This document shows positions 8,267-16,460 of a DNA stretch of 64,000 nt, piece after piece; the first letter of the stretch is position 1; each line of letters opens with the position of its first letter. A program made the translations under genes and the position numbers. The stretch is from an uncultured Lutibacter sp. (GTDB lineage: Bacteria > Bacteroidota > Bacteroidia > Flavobacteriales > Flavobacteriaceae). Location of the stretch: assembly GCF_947495725.1 (NCBI RefSeq), contig NZ_CANLZZ010000004.1, positions 124,001-188,000 on the forward strand, in the 5' to 3' direction. The notes under the pieces were generated by a model that saw only the letters and a program-made list of their open reading frames with translations, was not told the DNA's origin and did no database searches.

Positions 8267-9259
8267 TTATGCTTTTCCAAGTTTTTTAATAGCCACCCAT
8301 TGTCTAAAAGTATCTCGTGCTTCGGCAGCCGGATAACCTACTACTGTAGTACCAGCAGGAACATCATTCATTACACCAGATCCACCACCAACAACTGCTC
8401 CAGATCCAATTTTAGTATGATCTTTAACTGATGAAGCCCCTCCAATAATTACTCCATCGCCCAATGTAACCGAACCGGCCAAACCACTACTTCCTGCCAT
8501 TATACAAGAACGTCCTAAAATACAATTGTGTGCAATTTGAACTAAATTATCAATTTTACATCCATCTCCTATAATTGTCGAACTAAATTTTGCTCTATCT
8601 ACTGTAGAATTTGCACCAATTTCAACTCCATCTCCAATAACCACATTACCAATATGAGGAATTTTCACCAAACCTCTTCCATCATCACTTGGTCTGTAAC
8701 CAAAACCATCGGCTCCAATACTTACATTATTATGAAAAATACAATGACTTCCTATTACACTTCGTTCTCTAATTACAGAACCAGACCAAATTACAGTGTT
8801 ATTACCTATTGTTGTTTCATCAAAAATTGAAACATTTGGATACAAAATCACATCATCTCCTAAAACAACATTATGTCCAACATAGCAATTTGCACCAATT
8901 TTACAATTTTCACCAATTTGGGCAGAATCAAGAATTACAGCAGTTGGATGAATATCAACCTCAAAAACTGGTGAACTAGGACTAAAAACCTCTAACATCT
9001 TAGCCATTGCCAAATCTGCATTCTTCACCTTAATTACAGCTCTATTTTCAAAAGAATCCACATTTAAATTATCGTTAATAATTACAGCACTAGCCTTTGA
9101 ATCTTTCCACAAATGGACATATTTTTTGCTAACTATAAAACTAACCTGATTTATTGTTGCTGAACTCAACTCTTCAGGTCCAGAAATTTTGTGAGTTGTA
9201 TTTCCTATTAATTCTCCATTTAATATGGCATTGATTTCTTGAACGGTAAATGACTTCAT
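8267..9259 (-). CDS. lpxD: UDP-3-O-(3-hydroxyacyl)glucosamine N-acyltransferase
   Basis: A 330-residue enzyme that adds the second 3-hydroxyacyl chain to UDP-acylglucosamine in lipid A synthesis. An N-terminal uridine-binding domain (1-100) precedes a left-handed beta-helix of hexapeptide repeats (about 105-310) such as IGENCKIGANCYVG. The catalytic His244 lies in VQIAHN (His239 in E. coli). Length matches the family (about 340). There is no lpxC or lpxA beside it, so it may be one of two LpxD copies, as is common in Flavobacteriia. Start at 9259 (MKSFTVQEI) fits the family N-terminus. Confidence 0.93.
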   Translation of the reverse strand: MKSFTVQEINAILNGELIGNTTHKISGPEELSSATINQVSFIVSKKYVHLWKDSKASAVIINDNLNVDSFENRAVIKVKNADLAMAKMLEVFSPSSPVFEVDIHPTAVILDSAQIGENCKIGANCYVGHNVVLGDDVILYPNVSIFDETTIGNNTVIWSGSVIRERSVIGSHCIFHNNVSIGADGFGYRPSDDGRGLVKIPHIGNVVIGDGVEIGANSTVDRAKFSSTIIGDGCKIDNLVQIAHNCILGRSCIMAGSSGLAGSVTLGDGVIIGGASSVKDHTKIGSGAVVGGGSGVMNDVPAGTTVVGYPAAEARDTFRQWVAIKKLGKA

Positions 9260-9413
9260 TAATTTAATTTAGTTTAAAGGCTTTTAAATGCCAAATTATG
9301 GTGAAAAGGCTAAATATAAACCAATTATCAATATCAAAGATTGTTTCGGTCATATAAATAATAATTTCCTTAAAAATTAGTACTTTGCAGTCCTTATAAT
9401 ATTTAGAATATAA

Positions 9414-11702
9414 ATGAAAGTATGTATTGCTGAAAAACCAAGCGTTGCGCGCGAAATTGCCACTGTTTTAGGAGCAAACACAAAACGTGATGGTTATTTT
9501 GAAGGTAATGGTTATGCCGTAACATATACTTTTGGTCATTTATGCACACTATTTGAACCAAACGACTACAAACCACATTGGAAAAGTTGGGATTTAAATA
9601 ATTTACCAATGTTACCCGAAAAATTTAAGGTGAAGGTTGTGAACAACGATGGCATAAAAAAACAATTTAATATTGTAAAAAGTCTTTTTGATAAAGCAGA
9701 AGTTATTATAAACTGTGGTGATGCTGGACAAGAAGGAGAATTAATACAGCGTTGGGTTATTAATGAAGCTGGTTACAAAGGAAAAGTAGAACGTTTGTGG
9801 ATTTCATCTTTAACAACTGAGGCTATTAAAGAAGGTTTCCAAAACCTCAAACCTGCAGAAAATTATGATAATTTATATTATGCCGGGTTTTCTAGAGCCA
9901 TTGGAGATTGGCTTTTAGGTATGAATGCTACACGCTTATATACCGTAAAACATGGTGGTTTTAAGCAAGTTTTATCTGTTGGCCGTGTACAAACACCAAC
10001 TTTAGCAATGGTAGTTAATCGTTTTAAAGAAATAGAAAACTTTAAACCTCAGCCTTATTGGGAACTTCAAACCTTATATAGAGATACTCTTTTTAATTGC
10101 GAAGAAGGTAGGTTTTTGAAAAAAGAAGAAGGAGAAGTTTTTGCAAATAAAGTAAAAGAAAGTGATTTTGAAATTGTTTCTATTTCTAAAAAAGCTGGAA
10201 AAGAATACGCTCCAAAACTATTTGATTTAACCGGTTTACAAGTATATTGTAATAATAAGTTTGGTTTTTCGGCAGATGAAACTCTAAAAATTGTTCAAAA
10301 ATTATATGAACAAAAGGTAGTTACTTACCCAAGAGTTGACACTACCTTTTTACCAAATGACATCTACCCAAAAGTACCAGGTATTTTAAAAAACCTTTCA
10401 AATTACAATACCTTAATACAACCTTTATTGGGTAAAAAGATAAAAAAATCGAACAAGGTTTTTAACGATAAAAAAGTTACAGATCACCACGCAATTATAC
10501 CTACAGGTGTTCAAATAAATTTGCAATACAATCAACAGCAAGTGTATGACATAATAACAAAACGCTTTATTGCTGTTTTTTATAACGATTGTAAGGTATC
10601 AAATACAGCTGTTATTGGAAAAGCCGATGTTGTTACGTTTAAAACAACGGGAAAAGAAATTATTGAAAAAGGTTGGAGAGTTGTTTTTGAAACAGCAGGA
10701 GAAACAAAAAAAGAAACTGGAATTTTACCAACTTTTACAAAAGGTGAAAAAGGTTCCCACATGCCTTCATTTTTAGAAAAACAAACCAAGCCACCAAATA
10801 ATTTTACTGAAGCAACGCTTTTAAGAGCAATGGAAACTGCTGGTAAACAAGTTGATGATGATGATTTGCGCGAATTAATGAAAGAAAATGGAATTGGTAG
10901 ACCATCTACAAGAGCTAATATTATTGAAACACTTTTTAGAAGAAAATATATTGAACGTAAAAAGAAATTACTTTTACCAACAACAACAGGCATTCAATTA
11001 ATTGATACCATTCAAAATGAATTGTTAAAATCGGCAGAACTTACTGGTCGATGGGAAAAACGTTTAAAAGAGATTGAACATGGAGAATTTAATGCTGGGA
11101 GCTTCATTAAAAATATGAAAAAGATGGTAGATAATCTAGTTTATGAAGTTCGTTCAGAAACCAAAAGAGCTAATATTTCCGCAGTAATTAGTTCAGCAAA
11201 AATTTCAAAAAAGTCTTCAATAAAAAAGAATAAAAGTGGCGGTATTTCAACAGAAAAATGTCCAAAATGTAAAAAAGGAACAATCTTAAAAGGATCAGCC
11301 GCATACGGTTGCAGCAACTATAAAAATGGATGCGATTTAAAACTTCCATTCACATTTTTAGATAAAAAAATATCAGAAAACCAATATATTCGTTTACTTC
11401 AAAAAAAATGTACCGTTAACTTAAAAGGTTTTAAAACCGAAACTGGTAAAGTTGAAGGACTTATTCGATTTGATACTAATTTCAACCTAAAACTAGAAGA
11501 AAAAAAGACAAAAATACCAGATATTATTAAGTGTCCTAAATGTAAAAAAGGAACTGTTTTAAAAGGAAAAACAGCTTACGGTTGTAGCGAATATAAAAAC
11601 GGTTGCAATTTTGTTTACACTTTTGAAAACATTAAACAAAAAGCTATAGGAAAACAACTAACAAAAGAACTTGTTTTTCAAATTTTAAATGGAAGAGCCT
11701 AA
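9414..11702 (+). CDS. topB: DNA topoisomerase III (type IA)
   Basis: A 762-residue type IA topoisomerase that passes single DNA strands through a transient break and decatenates intermediates. The Toprim domain starts at MKVCIAEKPSVA. The catalytic tyrosine is Tyr305 in VVTYPRVDT. GIGRPSTRA and a further GRxTP-like SVGRVQTPTLAMV (188-200) are typical. Two C-terminal four-cysteine zinc ribbons begin near residues 616 and 707 (CPKCKKGT...YGC...NGC). The Toprim acidic motif is GDAGQEGE rather than GDPDREG, so the second Asp is Gly. The last 14 bp overlap the next gene. Confidence 0.93.
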   Translation: MKVCIAEKPSVAREIATVLGANTKRDGYFEGNGYAVTYTFGHLCTLFEPNDYKPHWKSWDLNNLPMLPEKFKVKVVNNDGIKKQFNIVKSLFDKAEVIINCGDAGQEGELIQRWVINEAGYKGKVERLWISSLTTEAIKEGFQNLKPAENYDNLYYAGFSRAIGDWLLGMNATRLYTVKHGGFKQVLSVGRVQTPTLAMVVNRFKEIENFKPQPYWELQTLYRDTLFNCEEGRFLKKEEGEVFANKVKESDFEIVSISKKAGKEYAPKLFDLTGLQVYCNNKFGFSADETLKIVQKLYEQKVVTYPRVDTTFLPNDIYPKVPGILKNLSNYNTLIQPLLGKKIKKSNKVFNDKKVTDHHAIIPTGVQINLQYNQQQVYDIITKRFIAVFYNDCKVSNTAVIGKADVVTFKTTGKEIIEKGWRVVFETAGETKKETGILPTFTKGEKGSHMPSFLEKQTKPPNNFTEATLLRAMETAGKQVDDDDLRELMKENGIGRPSTRANIIETLFRRKYIERKKKLLLPTTTGIQLIDTIQNELLKSAELTGRWEKRLKEIEHGEFNAGSFIKNMKKMVDNLVYEVRSETKRANISAVISSAKISKKSSIKKNKSGGISTEKCPKCKKGTILKGSAAYGCSNYKNGCDLKLPFTFLDKKISENQYIRLLQKKCTVNLKGFKTETGKVEGLIRFDTNFNLKLEEKKTKIPDIIKCPKCKKGTVLKGKTAYGCSEYKNGCNFVYTFENIKQKAIGKQLTKELVFQILNGRA

Positions 11703-12288
11703 CACACTTCATTATAACTATCTTATTTATAAACCATTTGGCTATTTAAGTCAGTTTACAAATAACGATGTAAGTAAACATAAAAAAAAATTATTAGGAA
11801 AACTCTTTGACTTTCCTAAAAATATCATGGCAATTGGCAGGTTAGATGAAAAAACAGAAGGCTTATTGTTACTAACTACCAATGGCAAAACAAGCCAATT
11901 TGTAAGAAGTTCCAAATTCGAAAAAGAATACTATGCACAAGTGGATGGAGATATCTCAACTGATGCTATTATTAAACTTCAAAAAGGTGTTGAAATAGGA
12001 CTTGAAAAAGGGAAATACATAACCAAACCTTGTAAAGCTTTTAAGGTTGAACCAATTCCAAATTTCCCTGATAGAGGAAAAAAAATTAGAGATGAACGAC
12101 ACGGTCCTACCAGTTGGGTTTCAATAACCCTAACCGAAGGCAAGTTTAGACAAGTTCGAAAAATGACAGCTGCTGTAGGATTTCCAACATTACGATTGCT
12201 TAGAGTAAGAATAGGAGATTTTACAATTGGTAAAATGCAACCGGGAGAGGTAATTATGATTAAAGATTTGATAAAAACCTCTAACTAG
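11689..12288 (+). CDS. RsuA/RluB/RluE-family pseudouridine synthase
   Basis: A 199-residue RNA pseudouridine synthase without an S4 domain. The catalytic Asp53 lies in MAIGRLDEKTEGLLLLT (47-63), the RsuA-family signature. KFRQVRKM and the C-terminal LRLLRVRIGDFTIG are also typical. Size and lack of S4 resemble RluE, which modifies U2457 of 23S rRNA in E. coli, though the target here is inference. It overlaps the end of topB by 14 bp, so the two are translationally coupled. Confidence 0.9.
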   Translation: MEEPNTLHYNYLIYKPFGYLSQFTNNDVSKHKKKLLGKLFDFPKNIMAIGRLDEKTEGLLLLTTNGKTSQFVRSSKFEKEYYAQVDGDISTDAIIKLQKGVEIGLEKGKYITKPCKAFKVEPIPNFPDRGKKIRDERHGPTSWVSITLTEGKFRQVRKMTAAVGFPTLRLLRVRIGDFTIGKMQPGEVIMIKDLIKTSN

Positions 12289-12411
12289 TAGTGGCTTTTT
12301 TCTACGTAATTTACCCTATTCGTTAAGATTCTGTTAAATAGAATTCATTGAAAAACAGTTAAGTTAAAATTACCTAAATTGTAATTTTAAATAACAACTA
12401 ACTATTTTAAA

Positions 12412-12870
12412 ATGATTACACTTCACATTAATGGTGAAAAGCATGAAATTAATGTTTCATCCGAAATGCCTTTGCTTTGGGCTATTAGAGATATAATTGG
12501 TTTAACTGGAACAAAATATGGATGCGGAAAAGGGCTTTGTGGATCGTGTAAGGTTTTGCTGGATAATTCTCCTGTACAATCTTGTATAATACCAGTTTCA
12601 GCAGCTGAGGGAAAAGAAATATTGACCATTGAAGGAAAGTCTAAAAATTTACAATTATTACAGCAATCTTGGATTGATTTAAATGTTCCTCAATGTGGAT
12701 TTTGTCAACCCGGACAATTAATTGCAGCTACTGCACTTTTAGATAAAAATGACAATCCTAATGACACTGAAATTGATGAAGCCATGATAGGAAACATTTG
12801 TAGATGTGGAACCTACCAACGTATAAAAAAAGCAATTCATAAAACTGTTGAACTTAAAAAACAAAACTAA
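12412..12870 (+). CDS. 2Fe-2S subunit of a xanthine-oxidase-family molybdenum hydroxylase
   Basis: A 152-residue electron-transfer subunit (IorA/CoxS type). A plant-type ferredoxin domain carries Cys38, 43, 46 and 58 (GCGKGLCGSCKVLL). A four-helix domain carries the second cluster at Cys95 and Cys98 (CGFCQPGQ) and Cys130 and Cys132 (CRCGTY). All eight ligands are present. It passes electrons from the molybdenum centre of the next gene's product, which starts 3 bp later. No FAD subunit is encoded, as in isoquinoline 1-oxidoreductase-type enzymes. No signal peptide, so it would be exported with its Tat-targeted partner. Confidence 0.93.
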   Translation: MITLHINGEKHEINVSSEMPLLWAIRDIIGLTGTKYGCGKGLCGSCKVLLDNSPVQSCIIPVSAAEGKEILTIEGKSKNLQLLQQSWIDLNVPQCGFCQPGQLIAATALLDKNDNPNDTEIDEAMIGNICRCGTYQRIKKAIHKTVELKKQN

Positions 12871-12873
12871 TTT

Positions 12874-15069
12874 ATGAAAACTATAAAAAATATAAGTCGT
12901 AGGAGTTTTGTAAAAAGTATTGGGTTGGCTTCAGGAGGTTTAATTATAGCTTGTAATACTTCAATTTTTTCAGATAAGGATAAAATACCTAAAGATTTAA
13001 TTGATTTTAATCCTAATTTATTTGTTCAATTAAATTCTGACGGAAGCTTAATTTTAATAGCTTCACGATCAGAAATGGGAAATGGTGTTAGAACTTCCTT
13101 GCCTTCTATAATTGCAGATGAAATGGATGCCGATTGGGAAAAAGTAACTGTAAAACAAGCAACAGGTGATAAAAAATATGGAGATCAAAATACAGACGGA
13201 TCTAGAAGTATAAGATATTTATTTGAACCCATGCGTAAAATGGGTGCCATTGCAAGAACTATGTTAATTTCTGCTGCGGCTCAAAAATGGGACGTTTCAA
13301 CTTCAGAATGTAGCGCCGAGAATCATTTTATTGTTCATTCTAGTGGTAAAAAAATAGGGTTTGGAGATTTAGTAGAAATTGCCAAAACACTTAAAACACC
13401 TGAAGAAGATACTTTAACTTACAAATCTCCCAAAGATTATAAATACATAGGAAAGGATTTAAGCAGTGTTGATGTAAAAGATTATGTTACTGGAAGTGCC
13501 ATTTATGGATTAGATAAAAGACTTCCAAATATGAAATTTATGGCAGTTCAACGATGTCCGGTAACTTTTGGAACTATAAAATCTTTTGATAAAACTGATG
13601 CTTTAAAAATTCCTGGAGTTGAAGCCGTTATAGAATTACCACGAATTGAAAGACCTTTTGGTGCTTTAGGAGGCGTTGGAGTAATTGCAAGTAATACTTG
13701 GGCTGCTTTTAAGGGTAAAGAAGCCTTAAAAATAGAATGGGACTTTGGTGAAAATGAAGTTTATAATTCAAAAAAATTTATGAACCAAATTACCAAAAAC
13801 GTTCATAAAAATGGAAAGGTTTTAAAAGATAAAGGTAACATTAGTAAAGCTTTTAAAAAAGCTTCAAAAATTATTGAAAGTACTTTCCAACTTCCTCATT
13901 TAATCCACGCTCCAATGGAAGTTCCGGTTGCTATTGCTTGGGTTCAGGGCGATAGCTGTGAAGTTTGGGCATCAACTCAAACACCTCAAGCTTCAAGAAA
14001 AGAAGTTATTGATTATTTAAAAACTTCAGAAGAAAAAGTTACTATAAATGTGACACTTCTAGGTGGCGGATTCGGTAGAAAATCAAAACCAGATTATGTT
14101 GTTGAAGCCACAATTGCCTCAAAAGAAATAAATGCTCCAGTACAAGTTGTTTGGACAAGAGAAGATGAAATTAAGCATGGTTACTACCATACAGTAAGTG
14201 CTCAGTATTTAAAAGCCTCTCTAAACAACGAAGGAAATGTAACAGGATGGTTGCACCGGTTTGCATTACCATCAATCTCCTCAACTTTTGCTCCCGGAGT
14301 AGAATATGCATCAGGAGGAGAAAGCGGAAGCGCTACAAATCTTCCATTTAATATAAAAAATGTAAAAGTTGAAATTGGAAAAGCCAAGGCTCACGTTAGG
14401 ATTGGGTGGCTTCGCTCTGTAATTAATATTCCTCATGGGTTTTCAATAAATGTATTCGCAGACGAATTAGCATATGCGGCTGGTAAAGACCCTTTAGATT
14501 TTCGATTGAACTTAATTGGGGAGGATCGAATAGTAAACCCCAAAGCAAAAAATTTAAAATTAAATTCTGCTAGACTTAAAAATGTATTAAAAGTTGCAGC
14601 AAAAAATGCTAAATGGGGAAAAGAACTGCCTGAAGGACATGCATATGGATTGGCTGTTCATTATAGTTTCTTTTCATATGTTGCATCTGTAGTAGAAGTT
14701 TCTATGAAAAACAACAAACTTAGAGTTCATAATGTTTACACTGCTATTGATTGTGGAGTTGTGGTTAATAGAAATACTATTAAAGCACAAATGGAAGGTG
14801 CAGCAATATTTGGAATGTCATTAGCTTATTATGGAAAAATTACCGTAAAAGATGGAGCCATTGAACAAAGTAATTTCCATGATTATAAAATGATAAGAAT
14901 GAATGAAACACCAACAGTTCATGTTGAAATTGTTGAGAGTACAGAAAAATCAACTGGAGTTGGGGAACCAGGTGTTCCAGTTATTGCTCCAGCAATTGTA
15001 AATGCTATTTATAAATTAACTGGAAAACGATATTATAATTTACCTTTGTCTGACCACGGTATTGTATAA
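12874..15069 (+). CDS. molybdopterin-binding subunit of a xanthine-oxidase-family hydroxylase (IorB-like), Tat-exported
   Basis: A 731-residue large subunit that binds the Mo cofactor and hydroxylates an aldehyde or N-heterocycle. A twin-arginine signal is at the N-terminus (SRRSFVKSIGLASGG, Arg9-Arg10), so folded protein is exported to the periplasm. Visible motifs include LGGGFGRK (about 400), GEMGNGVR-like SEMGNGVRT near 67-75, QMEGAAIFGMS, and the catalytic Glu698 in GVGEPGVP. The layout matches isoquinoline 1-oxidoreductase beta/aldehyde dehydrogenase family proteins. Substrate unknown. It lies between the 2Fe-2S subunit and the XdhC chaperone. Confidence 0.92.
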   Translation: MKTIKNISRRSFVKSIGLASGGLIIACNTSIFSDKDKIPKDLIDFNPNLFVQLNSDGSLILIASRSEMGNGVRTSLPSIIADEMDADWEKVTVKQATGDKKYGDQNTDGSRSIRYLFEPMRKMGAIARTMLISAAAQKWDVSTSECSAENHFIVHSSGKKIGFGDLVEIAKTLKTPEEDTLTYKSPKDYKYIGKDLSSVDVKDYVTGSAIYGLDKRLPNMKFMAVQRCPVTFGTIKSFDKTDALKIPGVEAVIELPRIERPFGALGGVGVIASNTWAAFKGKEALKIEWDFGENEVYNSKKFMNQITKNVHKNGKVLKDKGNISKAFKKASKIIESTFQLPHLIHAPMEVPVAIAWVQGDSCEVWASTQTPQASRKEVIDYLKTSEEKVTINVTLLGGGFGRKSKPDYVVEATIASKEINAPVQVVWTREDEIKHGYYHTVSAQYLKASLNNEGNVTGWLHRFALPSISSTFAPGVEYASGGESGSATNLPFNIKNVKVEIGKAKAHVRIGWLRSVINIPHGFSINVFADELAYAAGKDPLDFRLNLIGEDRIVNPKAKNLKLNSARLKNVLKVAAKNAKWGKELPEGHAYGLAVHYSFFSYVASVVEVSMKNNKLRVHNVYTAIDCGVVVNRNTIKAQMEGAAIFGMSLAYYGKITVKDGAIEQSNFHDYKMIRMNETPTVHVEIVESTEKSTGVGEPGVPVIAPAIVNAIYKLTGKRYYNLPLSDHGIV

Positions 15070-15074
15070 AAAAT

Positions 15075-15836
15075 ATGAATAATTGGATTGAAACCCTTCA
15101 GAATTTTAAAATAAAAAATCAACCAGTTGCTTTAATAACAATTACTAAAGTACTTGGTTCTGCACCATGTAAAGTTGCGTCTAGAATGATTGTAACTTTA
15201 GAAAAAGAAATTTTTGGAACTATTGGTGGAGGAAAATTAGAATTTCAAGTAATTGAAGAGGCTATAAAATCTATTAATGAAAATAATATAAAAGAGTTCT
15301 CCTATACTCTTGGTCCAGAATTTGAGCAATGTTGTGGAGGAAAAGTTGAATTAATAATTGAACCTATGAATCAATCTCCAGAATTATACTTGTTTGGTGC
15401 TGGCCATATTGGAATAGAACTTTGTGAAATTTTAAAAAACACTCCTTTCAAGATATCATTATTAGATACTAGAAAAAATTGGAGAGAAAATATTTCAATA
15501 GACGATTCTATTAAGTTTATTGATACTGAATTTGACCTTTATAAACAAAATATTAATTGGGGACCAAATTGTTATATTGTTATTATGACACACGATCATA
15601 AATTAGATTTTGAAATAACAGCATTAGCATTACATTCTAAAACTAAATATATTGGACTTATTGGAAGTAAAACCAAGAAAAATAAGTTTAACAACATGCT
15701 TCAACGAGATTTAAATTTTAAAGAAGGAATTTCACCGGTTCATTGTCCGGTAGGTTTGGATTTAGGTGGCACAACTCCAAAAGAAATTGCAATTAGCGTT
15801 GCTGCCGAATTATTGAAATTTTATTATGGAAAATAA
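15075..15836 (+). CDS. XdhC-family Mo-cofactor chaperone
   Basis: A 253-residue XdhC/CoxI protein that in characterised systems binds the Mo cofactor, has it sulfurated and inserts it into the apo-hydroxylase. The N-terminal XdhC/CoxI domain spans about 8-75 (GGGKLEFQVIEEAI). CCGGKVELIIEP is near 88-99. A C-terminal Rossmann-type domain begins with LFGAGHIGIEL (about 110) and ends in the family's PVGLDLGGTTPKEIAISVAAE. It follows the molybdopterin subunit by 5 bp and overlaps the next gene by 11 bp, tying it to this enzyme. Confidence 0.93.
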   Translation: MNNWIETLQNFKIKNQPVALITITKVLGSAPCKVASRMIVTLEKEIFGTIGGGKLEFQVIEEAIKSINENNIKEFSYTLGPEFEQCCGGKVELIIEPMNQSPELYLFGAGHIGIELCEILKNTPFKISLLDTRKNWRENISIDDSIKFIDTEFDLYKQNINWGPNCYIVIMTHDHKLDFEITALALHSKTKYIGLIGSKTKKNKFNNMLQRDLNFKEGISPVHCPVGLDLGGTTPKEIAISVAAELLKFYYGK

Positions 15837-16458
15837 CAATATTTTTATTTTGTTGGCCGGAGGTAAATCTTCTCGTATGGGAAGTAACAAAGGCTTATTA
15901 AATTTTAAAGAAAAATATTGGATTTTAGAACAATTAAACAGAATATCTTCGAGTAATATTACTGAAGTTTATATTGGCTTAGGATATAATTTCAATGAGT
16001 ATTTTAATGCAATTCCTTGGTTAAAAAAAGCACAACATCAATTTGTTAACTACAATAATTTATTAGTAAAAGCTACGATTAACAAACAACCCGAGTTAGG
16101 TTCCTTTTCTACCCTACAATCAGTTTTAAGAAAGGTTTCGTCTAACTCTTACGTTATCATTTGCCCAATAGATATTCCTATTTTAAATTCTTTTGAACTA
16201 AATAAAATAATTTCAAAAAATAATGAAATAGTTTATCCGAACTTTAACGGAAAAAATGGACATCCTATTAAAATATCACCAACTATTTGGACCGATTTTT
16301 TAAAATTAAACCCAAGAAATTTATACACTCGATTAGATTTTCAACTAAAAAAAATAAACCCTAACAAAATTTCAACGGTTGAAGTTTTTGATAGGGCTAT
16401 TATTTATAATCTAAATAAAAAAACCGATTGGAATTCTTATTTAGATAGTATGAAATAA
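15826..16458 (+). CDS. molybdenum cofactor nucleotidyltransferase (MobA/MocA-like)
   Basis: A 210-residue NTP transferase. The signature LLAGGKSSRMGSNKGLL (8-24) binds NTP, and CPIDIPIL near 117 carries the metal-binding Asp. NKKTDWNSYL near the end resembles the MobA tail. Such proteins attach GMP or CMP to molybdopterin. The signature looks more MobA-like (GTP), while xanthine-oxidase-family enzymes in bacteria usually need the CMP form made by MocA, so the nucleotide is uncertain. It overlaps xdhC by 11 bp and ends 2 bp from the convergent SulP gene. Confidence 0.82.
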   Translation: MENNNIFILLAGGKSSRMGSNKGLLNFKEKYWILEQLNRISSSNITEVYIGLGYNFNEYFNAIPWLKKAQHQFVNYNNLLVKATINKQPELGSFSTLQSVLRKVSSNSYVIICPIDIPILNSFELNKIISKNNEIVYPNFNGKNGHPIKISPTIWTDFLKLNPRNLYTRLDFQLKKINPNKISTVEVFDRAIIYNLNKKTDWNSYLDSMK

Positions 16459-16460
16459 AT

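Noticed and set aside
10580-10993. 137-codon minus-strand frame
   Set aside because: It is antisense to topB, whose conserved motifs run through the same bases.
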